Assembly: GCA_020726085.1 (NCBI GenBank)
Contig: DYTG01000100.1
Span: 1 to 6,133 of the forward strand
DNA length: 6,133 nt
From: Sulfurovum sp.
GTDB lineage: Bacteria; Campylobacterota; Campylobacteria; Campylobacterales; Sulfurovaceae
Direction: 5' to 3'
Below the pieces are notes generated by a model. That model was not told the DNA's origin. It ran no database searches and was given only the letters and a program-made list of their open reading frames with translations. Below, piece after piece: positions 1-6,100 of this stretch. The first letter of the stretch is position 1; each line of letters begins with the position of its first letter. Position numbers and translations under genes: made by a program.

Positions 1-1
1 C

Positions 2-52
2 CTAGCTATTGAATACCTAAAATTGGGGCTAAAGTCGAGGCTACGCATTTAA
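2..52 (+). CDS. Possible 3' end of an upstream gene (partial)
   Basis: One plus-strand frame is open from the left edge to a TAA at 50-52 and would encode the tail LAIEYLKLGLKSRLRI. The other two plus frames are closed within the first twelve bases. The peptide has a natural-looking amphipathic composition, but sixteen codons are too few to identify a protein, and an open stretch this short can occur by chance. If real, the gene ends 45 bp before hemB, leaving room for the hemB promoter candidate. I do not recognise the family. Confidence 0.3.
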   Translation, partial: LAIEYLKLGLKSRLRI

Positions 53-62
53 AGTTTTATCG

Positions 63-71
63 TGCTACAAT
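63..71 (+). promoter_or_regulatory. Candidate extended -10 promoter for hemB
   Basis: TGCTACAAT matches the extended -10 form TGnTATAAT with one change (C for T in the hexamer). It lies 26 bp before the hemB start codon, which would give a leader of roughly 20 nt. No good -35 box is visible 16-18 bp upstream. That is common in Campylobacterota, where sigma-70 promoters rely on the -10 and on AT-rich upstream DNA. A Shine-Dalgarno AGGA at 87-90 follows, 7 nt before the ATG. Confidence 0.45.
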
Positions 72-97
72 ACTCAAAATATTTTTAGGAATGCATA

Positions 98-1069
98 ATG
101 TTTAGACGATTTAGAAGAAGAAGACTCAATCCAACACTAAGAGAGATGGTACAAGAGAACCGTGTGCGTGTAGAGGACTTTATCTATCCGCTTTTTGTAC
201 GCTCGGGAGTGGGAATCAAAAACGAAGTAGCCTCTATGCCCGATGTGTTTCAAATGAGTATCGATGTAGCCATTGAGGAGTGTGGGGAGCTTAAAAAACT
301 GGGTATCTATGCAATCATTCTCTTTGGTATTCCAGAGGTAAAAGATAGCGTAGGGAGCGATGCTTTGTGCGACCATGGCATTATCTCAAGAACAATCAAG
401 GCTATCAAAGCCGCTCATCCCGATATGTTTGTCGTGAGTGATTTGTGCTTTTGTGAATATACCGATCACGGACATTGCGGTGTTATGAACCCCATAGAAC
501 AAAGCGTCGATAATGATATTACACTCCAAAACTCTCTAACACAAGCCATCGTACACGCTAAGGCAGGAGTTGATATGATAGCTCCTTCGGGCATGATGGA
601 CGGTATCATTGCTACGCTGAGAAAAGGACTTGATGAGGCGGGATATGTCAACTTACCCATTATGAGCTACTCGACTAAATTTGCTTCGGCGTATTATGGA
701 CCTTTTAGAGATGTTGCGGAGTCAATGCCAAGCTATGGCGATCGAAAAAGTTACCAAATGAATCCTGCCAATGGGCGCGAAGCATTGTATGAGAGTCTTA
801 CCGATGAAGAGGAGGGGGCGGATATTTTGATGGTCAAACCCGCCCTTGCTTATCTTGATATTGTCAAAGATATTAAGGACAATACCCATTTGCCTTTGGC
901 GGTCTATAATGTATCGGGAGAGTATGCGATGCTCAAACTAGCTGGAAAGATGGGACTTGTTGATTACGATAGGATTTTAATGGAAACCATGACGAGTTTC
1001 AAGCGTGCAGGGGCGGATATTATCATCTCCTACCATGCCAAAGAGGTAGCGAGACTTTTGAGTAAGTAG
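98..1069 (+). CDS. hemB: Delta-aminolevulinic acid dehydratase (porphobilinogen synthase)
   Basis: A 323-residue cytoplasmic enzyme that condenses two 5-aminolevulinate molecules into porphobilinogen, the first common step towards haem, sirohaem and other tetrapyrroles. Full length for the family. The metal-binding segment DLCFCEYTDHGHCG carries all three cysteines (C117, C119, C127), which marks the zinc-dependent type rather than the magnesium-only type. The two active-site lysines are K194 in SYSTKFASAYYGPFR and K247 in MVKPALAYLD; by family knowledge the second forms the Schiff base with substrate. The C-terminal YNVSGEY motif (270-276) is also present. The start is supported by AGGA 7 nt upstream; an out-of-frame ATG at 91-93 sits closer to it and is not used. 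The arginine-rich N-terminus (residues 3-9) fits the oligomer-forming arm of HemB. The gene converges on ppaC with an 11-bp gap and is preceded by its own promoter candidate. Confidence 0.97.
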   Translation: MFRRFRRRRLNPTLREMVQENRVRVEDFIYPLFVRSGVGIKNEVASMPDVFQMSIDVAIEECGELKKLGIYAIILFGIPEVKDSVGSDALCDHGIISRTIKAIKAAHPDMFVVSDLCFCEYTDHGHCGVMNPIEQSVDNDITLQNSLTQAIVHAKAGVDMIAPSGMMDGIIATLRKGLDEAGYVNLPIMSYSTKFASAYYGPFRDVAESMPSYGDRKSYQMNPANGREALYESLTDEEEGADILMVKPALAYLDIVKDIKDNTHLPLAVYNVSGEYAMLKLAGKMGLVDYDRILMETMTSFKRAGADIIISYHAKEVARLLSK

Positions 1070-1072
1070 GGC

Positions 1073-1099
1073 GGATAGGGCTATCTATAGGCCCTCTCC
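1073..1099. terminator. Hairpin between convergent hemB and ppaC, possible shared terminator
   Basis: GGATAGGGC (1073-1081) can pair with GCCCTCTCC (1091-1099): eight of nine positions match, with one T/C mismatch at 1076/1096 and a 9-nt loop. The hairpin begins four bases after the hemB stop and overlaps the last codons of ppaC. On neither strand is it followed by a run of T, so it is not a canonical intrinsic terminator. It may act in both directions or only protect the 3' ends of the two transcripts. The pairing is seen in the sequence; the role is inferred. Confidence 0.35.
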
Positions 1100-1995
1100 A
1101 AAAAAGGAACGATTTGCTTTTTGCGGCTCATAACCCCCTCAAGCCACGCTTCGTTGTTGTGTAGGGTGGTATGAAATGCTTTTTCGATTTTGGTGTTGTC
1201 GTTGGCACACACAAGCAGTTGTGAACCCTCCAAGATGATGTCGGTAAGGAGTACCATAATAGCCTCTCTATCCTCTTGCATTTGCGAGAGTGTGGCGTGA
1301 AGCTCCTCTTTCATGGTATCAAAAAGCGTCAAATCGACCACTTCGAGTTGTCCAATGCCTATTGTGTTACCACTCATATCAAAATCTTTGAAATCTCTCA
1401 AGATAAGCTCTCTAGGCGTAGCTCCCGCAAGATTGGATTTGACATTAAAAAGCTCCATTCCCAAAGCTTTGTACTCCTCAATACCTGCAATTTTTGCCAA
1501 CTCTTTGAGTGCTTTGGTATCCTCTTTGGTACAGGTAGGGGATTTGAAAATCACCGTATCGCTCAAGATGGCACATACCATAATGGAGGCGATATTTTGA
1601 GGAATGGCTATACCGTAGTAGTTAAACATTTGTTTAATGACGGTATTGGAGCATCCAATAGGGCGTACCCACATCTCAAGAGGCGTAGAGGTGGTGAGGT
1701 CTCCGAGTTTGTGGTGGTCAGCAATACCCACAATGGTAGCCTCCATAATATCAGCTGGGGCTTGTGCTTTGTCCGAAAAATCGACGAGGTAAACCTCTTC
1801 ACCTGCGTAGCTTGTTTTGAGAATAGGGGCATCAAAACCAAATTTTTCGAGTACAAATTGGCTCTCAAGATTGAGCACTCCTTGACGTGAGGCGATACTC
1901 TCAAAGCCTAATTGGTTGCGAAGGTAGCTAAGCGAAATAGCCCCTACAATAGAGTCCAAATCGGGGGTTGTATGTCCAAAAACATAAGTTGCCAT
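1081..1995 (-). CDS. ppaC: Manganese-dependent inorganic pyrophosphatase (family II, DHH superfamily)
   Basis: A 304-residue cytoplasmic enzyme that hydrolyses pyrophosphate to two phosphates and so pulls biosynthetic reactions forward. Family II enzymes are usually near 310 residues, so this is full length. The N-terminal DHH domain shows the metal ligands in order: GHTTPDLDS (H8, D12, D14), VDFSD (D72), ADHHKLGD (H94, H95) and LSDT (D146). The C-terminal DHHA2 domain ends with the substrate-binding SRKKQ motif at 290-294. There is no CBS insert between the metal motifs, so this is the plain rather than the nucleotide-regulated form. The reading frame stays open 29 codons further upstream, to an ATG at 2080-2082. 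I chose the ATG at 1993-1995 because AAGGA lies 6 nt before it, the protein then begins MATYVFGH as the family does, and the extra peptide would be a basic, unconserved tail crossing the promoter region. It is divergent from the coiled-coil gene. Confidence 0.95.
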   Translation of the reverse strand: MATYVFGHTTPDLDSIVGAISLSYLRNQLGFESIASRQGVLNLESQFVLEKFGFDAPILKTSYAGEEVYLVDFSDKAQAPADIMEATIVGIADHHKLGDLTTSTPLEMWVRPIGCSNTVIKQMFNYYGIAIPQNIASIMVCAILSDTVIFKSPTCTKEDTKALKELAKIAGIEEYKALGMELFNVKSNLAGATPRELILRDFKDFDMSGNTIGIGQLEVVDLTLFDTMKEELHATLSQMQEDREAIMVLLTDIILEGSQLLVCANDNTKIEKAFHTTLHNNEAWLEGVMSRKKQIVPFLERAYR

Positions 1996-2001
1996 TGAAT
2001 T

Positions 2002-2007
2002 TCCTTT
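2002..2007 (-). promoter_or_regulatory. Ribosome binding site fixing the ppaC start
   Basis: Read on the minus strand this is AAAGGA, ending 6 nt before the ATG at 1995. The longer in-frame start at 2082 has only A/T-rich sequence before it and no comparable site, so this site supports the shorter protein. Confidence 0.7.
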
Positions 2008-2041
2008 GATCTTTTGGGTCTTTTTTTGCCATTTTACCCTT

Positions 2042-2070
2042 TTGATATTAAAATTCTTATTTTTTATAGT
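2042..2070 (+). promoter_or_regulatory. Candidate sigma-70 promoter for the coiled-coil membrane protein
   Basis: TTGATA (2042-2047) and TATAGT (2065-2070) are separated by exactly 17 bp, close to the sigma-70 consensus at both boxes. Transcription would begin near 2077, about 30 nt before the ATG at 2107. A second possible -10, TACAAT at 2078-2083, has no matching -35. The Shine-Dalgarno is only a weak GGGG at 2098-2101, 5 nt before the start, suggesting modest translation. Confidence 0.45.
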
Positions 2071-2090
2071 AAAATAGTACAATTTACCAA
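2063..2090 (-). promoter_or_regulatory. Candidate promoter for ppaC
   Basis: On the minus strand TTGGTA (2090-2085) and TATAAA (2068-2063) are 16 bp apart, a fair sigma-70 match that would start transcription about 60 nt before the ppaC ATG. A competing -10, TAAAAT at 2036-2031, would give a leader under 30 nt but lacks a good -35 box. The -10 chosen here overlaps the -10 of the opposing promoter. Which candidate is used cannot be decided from the sequence. Confidence 0.35.
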
Positions 2091-2106
2091 ACGATTTGGG
2101 GTGTGA

Positions 2107-3333
2107 ATGAAATTTTTAATGGCTTTGCTTTTTTTGCTCTTTACGCTTCTCTCTATTGTAATCTATATCTATCTTACAACCGATATTGAAGTAGTACCCT
2201 CTTTTGGCGATGAAGACAACACAAGCCAACACGAAAGCAACACCACAGACCCAAAAGAGCTTGAAGAACGCTTTTTGAAGGAGTATTTTCAAGCCAATTG
2301 GGAGGATATACAAGAGCAGCTCAATCAAGCCATAGAAAAGTATATCGAGATAGACAACGCAGGGGAGCCTAGCTTCTTTTGGGACAAAAAAGCCTCGCTT
2401 CGGGATGAGCTTGAAGCTATTTTTGATGAGATTATTGAAGATATGAAAGATGGACGAGTCGATGAGCATCAAGAGCGTATCGATGAAATCAAAGAGATTA
2501 TCCAAGAAGATGTTGTCCAAATCCAAGCCTATGAAGTCGATATGAAAACCGCCCCCAAAGAGAGCTACCTCTCCACTACCGTCAAGGGCTACAAAGAGAA
2601 GATAAAAGCCCTCGAAGAGGAGATAAAGCTCGAAACAAAAAAAAGAGAGTACATTGAAGAACAAATACACGCCTATTACCATAACCTAGGTGTTTTGTTG
2701 TCCCAAAAGGAGTTTGTATTGCTCAAAAATCGTATCGATTTTGATTTTGTTTATGAGGCTGCTATCGTGATGAATATGCTTCAAAAGGCGATGGGAAAAG
2801 TCAAAAAAGAGACGATGGAGCATAAGTATCAACTCGACAAAACGCTCTACTACTACAATACTAGTCGCATTGTTTTTGAGTTTATTTTGTATCTTGAAAA
2901 ACGTCATAGAGAGGCGATTGACAAAGTCTATATCCCGCATCTCAACGCCTTGCTTGAACGCAAAATCAATGCCTACAAAGAGGATATGATTAAAAGCAAA
3001 CAAGCCAAAGAGGATAGTAAACTCTATGTTGATAGCCTCAAAGTCCAAAAAATCTTCATCGAGACCACCAAGCTCTACGAAAAAGATATTTTAAAACAGC
3101 GTAAAGCGTTGTGGAGAGTTCGTCTTGTCGTTGCAAAGCACCTTGAATTGACACACAACCGCTACATACGTTCCAAGGAGACTTCAGAATCATTGCGTCC
3201 AAAACGTGATATGCAAAAGATATTGGGTGCTGTTATCCGCTACTACTTAGACGACATAGGCAGCAGCGTAGAAGATGCCAAACAAAAAGAAAAATATCAA
3301 GTGATCACAAGACAACTGCGTTTATATCAATAA
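2107..3333 (+). CDS. Unrecognised membrane-anchored coiled-coil protein
   Basis: A 408-residue protein that I cannot assign to a family. Residues 3-24 form one hydrophobic segment after a lone N-terminal lysine and are followed by an acidic stretch (DIEVVPSFGDED). There is no signal-peptidase-like cleavage site, so an uncleaved anchor with the bulk outside the cytoplasmic membrane is the most likely topology by the positive-inside rule. Residues 35-50 are polar and linker-like. The rest is almost wholly helical in character, with long charged heptad-like stretches at about 97-145, 155-190, 225-250 and 260-335. The first half is strongly acidic, while the second half is basic. The protein has no cysteine at all, which fits an extracytoplasmic location. 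Composition and codon use resemble the neighbours. It is divergent from ppaC and ends 50 bp before the chorismate mutase-like gene, which has its own promoter. A scaffolding or envelope role is possible, but nothing in the sequence proves it. Confidence 0.85.
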   Translation: MKFLMALLFLLFTLLSIVIYIYLTTDIEVVPSFGDEDNTSQHESNTTDPKELEERFLKEYFQANWEDIQEQLNQAIEKYIEIDNAGEPSFFWDKKASLRDELEAIFDEIIEDMKDGRVDEHQERIDEIKEIIQEDVVQIQAYEVDMKTAPKESYLSTTVKGYKEKIKALEEEIKLETKKREYIEEQIHAYYHNLGVLLSQKEFVLLKNRIDFDFVYEAAIVMNMLQKAMGKVKKETMEHKYQLDKTLYYYNTSRIVFEFILYLEKRHREAIDKVYIPHLNALLERKINAYKEDMIKSKQAKEDSKLYVDSLKVQKIFIETTKLYEKDILKQRKALWRVRLVVAKHLELTHNRYIRSKETSESLRPKRDMQKILGAVIRYYLDDIGSSVEDAKQKEKYQVITRQLRLYQ

Positions 3334-3348
3334 GAAACTCCAAAAATC

Positions 3349-3357
3349 TGATATAAT
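3349..3357 (+). promoter_or_regulatory. Extended -10 promoter for the chorismate mutase-ATPase pair
   Basis: TGATATAAT is a perfect extended -10 (TGn plus TATAAT), placed in the 50-bp gap after the coiled-coil gene and 26 bp before the next ATG. No clear -35 box is seen, as expected for an extended -10 promoter in this phylum. It implies that the two downstream genes can be transcribed independently of the coiled-coil gene. A good Shine-Dalgarno, AAGGA at 3373-3377, follows 6 nt before the start. Confidence 0.6.
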
Positions 3358-3383
3358 AGTAAAAACATTTTAAAGGATTCTCC

Positions 3384-3677
3384 ATGAAAAAGTGTCAAAG
3401 TTTAGAAGAGGCAAGAGATGAGATTGATAAGCTTGATGAAGCAATTGTTGGACTCATTGCCCAGCGAAACGCCTACATCAAGCAAATCGCACACTTCAAA
3501 ACCTCTGTTGATGAGATTAAATCCGATGAACGTATCCAGTATATAATCTCCAAAGTACGACAACAAGCCATTACACTTGACCTCTCTCCCAATCTTATCA
3601 ACGATCTCTACATTCGTATGATTGATGCTATGGTAGAGAGCGAAATAGCGGAGTTTAAAAACGCTAAAAATTGTTAA
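3384..3677 (+). CDS. Chorismate mutase-like protein (AroQ fold, stand-alone)
   Basis: A 97-residue all-helical protein of the AroQ/type II chorismate mutase family, which turns chorismate into prephenate for Phe and Tyr synthesis. Residues aligning with known active-site positions are R11 (EARDEID), R28 (IAQRNAYI), K39 (HFK) and R50 (SDER), with a helix 3 of the LYIRMIDAMVESEI kind at about 75-88. The loop from K39 to R50 has the length seen in PchB (isochorismate pyruvate lyase) rather than the longer loop of the E. coli P-protein. At the place of the catalytic Gln88 of E. coli the best match here is Glu (E87), as in the yeast enzyme. There is no prephenate dehydratase, dehydrogenase or DAHP synthase domain fused to it. 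Its stop lies 14 bp before the copper ATPase start, so the two are likely co-transcribed, although no functional tie is evident. The fold assignment is firm; the exact reaction is less so. Confidence 0.85.
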   Translation: MKKCQSLEEARDEIDKLDEAIVGLIAQRNAYIKQIAHFKTSVDEIKSDERIQYIISKVRQQAITLDLSPNLINDLYIRMIDAMVESEIAEFKNAKNC

Positions 3678-3691
3678 ACTTTAGGAGATAA

Positions 3692-6085
3692 ATGGCACGG
3701 TTTAAATGTTCACACTGCAATTTGGAGTTTGATGAGAGCGTCATGATTGCCGATGGAGAGGAGAACAACCCACTCCATTTTTGTTGCAAAGGGTGTCAAG
3801 GAGTCTATCATCTCTTGCAAAACGAGGGTTTGGGAAGTTTTTATACCAAATTGGGCGACAACGCTTTAGCTCCCGTATCCTCCATCGACCATGAGCTTGA
3901 GAAGTTTGATTTGGAGGGCTTTGAACGCAAATACGTCAAAAGTACGAGCGAGGGAGATAAACAAATCCACCTCATTATCGAAGGGATTCACTGTGCTGCT
4001 TGTGTTTGGCTCAATGAAAAAGTACTACACAAGCAAGAGGGGATTATAGAAGCTACTATCAACTACAGCAACAACAAAGCCAAAGTGGTATGGGACCCTA
4101 GTACCATCAAACTCTCGCAAATCATCGAAATCATCCGCTCCATTGGCTACAATGCCTACCCCTATGATCCAGCACTTCAAGAAGAGAGAGCCAACCAAAC
4201 CAAACGAGACTACTACAGTCGTATCCTTATGGCAGTCTTTGGTTCAATGAACATTATGTGGATAGCCATCGCTCAATATGCGGGATATTTTACAGGAATA
4301 GAGCAAAGATTTAAAGATATTTTAAACGTAGCCGAGTTTATTTTGGCTACTCCTGTGCTTTTTTACAGCGGATGGATATTTTTTCGTGGGACCTATTACG
4401 GTATCAAAAACAGGCACGTCAATATGGATTTGCTTGTCGCTTCGGGTGCGTTTCTTGCCTATCTCTATTCGATTTATGCGATGGTTACCCACACGGGAGA
4501 GACCTATTTTGAATCGGTTGTGATGATTATCACCTTTGTATTGGTAGGCAAATACCTTGAGGTTCTTAGCAAAAAACAAGCCGTCGATACCCTTGATACC
4601 CTTATGGGTTCAACACCTACTGAGGTGACGCTCGTACGAGAGAATGAAAAATCATTGGTAAGCGTAGAATTAATAGAGATTGGCGATATGATCGAAGTCA
4701 AATCGGGCGAAAAGCTGGTGATAGATGGCAAACTTATCCACGGTCAAGGCTCTTTTGATGAGAGTTCACTAAACGGAGAGAGCGAACCTGTCTTTAAAAG
4801 GGAAGGCGATACCATTTTGAGCGGTTCTATCTGCCTAGATTCAGCCATTCGCTACGAGGCTACCAGAAAGGCTTCGGACTCATTGCTAAGTTCCATTATC
4901 ACTTTACTTGAAGAGTCTATCACCAAAAAACCCAAAATCGAACAACTCGCCAATGAGATTTCAGGCTACTTTTCGACCATCATTTTACTTATCGCCGCCG
5001 TTACGTTTGGGGTGTGGTATGAGTGGTTGAGCTGTCTTGAAGAGGCTTTGATTGTCGCTATTTCGGTGATTGTGATTGCTTGTCCGTGTGCTCTAGGTTT
5101 GGCTACCCCCATGTCCACGCTTATTGGCATAGGGGTAAGTGCCAAACGAGGAGTACTTTTTAAAGAGGCTTCCTATCTCGAAACGATGGCAAAAGCCACC
5201 CTTTTGGCACTCGATAAAACAGGGACGATTACGCAAGGAAAACCCTCTGTGGTGCGTGAAACACTTATCAAAGATTTTGATAAACGACTCCTCTACGCTC
5301 TTGTGAGTACCTCGTTGCACCCTATTAGCAAAGGCGTGGTCAATTTTATGGGCAAGATGGATGAATTGAGCCTAAGTGACATCAAAAGCATCGAAGCAAA
5401 AGGACTTGAAGCTACCTATTTTGGGCAAACACTCATAGGCGGAAATCCTCAATTTTTGGTTGAAAAGGGTATTGAGTTTGCCATAGACTCTCCTTACTCC
5501 CTCTTTGCTTTTGCTCTCAATGGCGAGGTGGTTGCCTACTACGAACTTCAAGACAAGATTCGCCCCGAAGCTCTCCAATCGATAGCCAACATCAAAAAAC
5601 TTGGACTCAAAATCATCATGCTCACAGGCGATCACGAACAAAGTGCCAAAGCCATAGCCCAACAAGTAGGCATTGAGGAGTACCACTCCAGACTCTTACC
5701 GCAAGACAAAGCTGCTATGATTGATAGATTTCATCAAGAGGGGCATATTGTCGTAATGGCAGGAGATGGGATTAACGACACCATTGCGTTGGCTCGTAGC
5801 GATATGGCTATTGCTATGGGAAGCGGGGCAGATATATCTATCGAGATAAGCGATGTCATTCTCCTAGAGGATAGCCCCAAAAGTCTCTACGAAGCCTTTT
5901 TAATATCCCATCGCACCTTTAGAGGAGTCAAAGAGAACTTAACCCTCTCCATTGTTTACAACATTATCACCATTCCTCTTGCTGTAATGGGATACATTAC
6001 TCCTCTTATTGCCGCTTTGTCGATGAGTTTGAGTTCATTAATCGTGGTTCTAAACTCTTTTAGAATCAAAAGAATCAAATTTTAG
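3692..6085 (+). CDS. ccoI: Copper-transporting P1B-type ATPase, CcoI/FixI type
   Basis: A 797-residue inner-membrane pump that moves Cu(I) out of the cytoplasm; the CcoI/FixI subfamily supplies copper to cbb3-type cytochrome c oxidase during assembly. The N-terminus holds a cysteine cluster, CSHC (C6, C9) plus FCCKGC (C31, C32, C35) followed by GVYHLL, typical of CcoI. An HMA domain follows with GIHCAAC (C101, C104). Eight membrane segments can be placed at about 176-197, 208-230, 245-263, 272-290, 425-447, 452-475, 748-768 and 770-790. The actuator loop has NGES (361-364) where most members have TGES. Other hallmarks are CPC (464-466) in TM6, the phosphorylated Asp in DKTGT (D508), the HP dipeptide (543-544), TGDH (645-648) and GDGIND (691-696). 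YN (756-757) in TM7 and MSLSS (778-782) in TM8 match the Cu(I) site signature. AGGAG lies 4 nt before the ATG. No ccoS follows directly, and no clear terminator is visible. A general CopA detoxifier is the alternative. Confidence 0.93.
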   Translation: MARFKCSHCNLEFDESVMIADGEENNPLHFCCKGCQGVYHLLQNEGLGSFYTKLGDNALAPVSSIDHELEKFDLEGFERKYVKSTSEGDKQIHLIIEGIHCAACVWLNEKVLHKQEGIIEATINYSNNKAKVVWDPSTIKLSQIIEIIRSIGYNAYPYDPALQEERANQTKRDYYSRILMAVFGSMNIMWIAIAQYAGYFTGIEQRFKDILNVAEFILATPVLFYSGWIFFRGTYYGIKNRHVNMDLLVASGAFLAYLYSIYAMVTHTGETYFESVVMIITFVLVGKYLEVLSKKQAVDTLDTLMGSTPTEVTLVRENEKSLVSVELIEIGDMIEVKSGEKLVIDGKLIHGQGSFDESSLNGESEPVFKREGDTILSGSICLDSAIRYEATRKASDSLLSSIITLLEESITKKPKIEQLANEISGYFSTIILLIAAVTFGVWYEWLSCLEEALIVAISVIVIACPCALGLATPMSTLIGIGVSAKRGVLFKEASYLETMAKATLLALDKTGTITQGKPSVVRETLIKDFDKRLLYALVSTSLHPISKGVVNFMGKMDELSLSDIKSIEAKGLEATYFGQTLIGGNPQFLVEKGIEFAIDSPYSLFAFALNGEVVAYYELQDKIRPEALQSIANIKKLGLKIIMLTGDHEQSAKAIAQQVGIEEYHSRLLPQDKAAMIDRFHQEGHIVVMAGDGINDTIALARSDMAIAMGSGADISIEISDVILLEDSPKSLYEAFLISHRTFRGVKENLTLSIVYNIITIPLAVMGYITPLIAALSMSLSSLIVVLNSFRIKRIKF

Positions 6086-6100
6086 CAACGACTCTGTAGC

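Noticed and set aside
1276..1890. A 204-codon plus-strand open frame opposite ppaC
   Set aside because: It lies wholly inside a gene with complete pyrophosphatase motifs on the other strand. The translation has no domain character, and no convincing ribosome site precedes it.
2116..2682. A 188-codon minus-strand frame encoding a very hydrophobic peptide, opposite the coiled-coil gene
   Set aside because: The hydrophobicity is what the antisense of Glu- and Lys-rich codons gives (Phe and Leu). The plus-strand frame is longer, has a promoter and start site, and fits the layout.
4598..4609. Short inverted repeat ACCC-TTAT-GGGT inside the ATPase gene
   Set aside because: Four-base arms inside conserved coding sequence, with no T-run; expected by chance.
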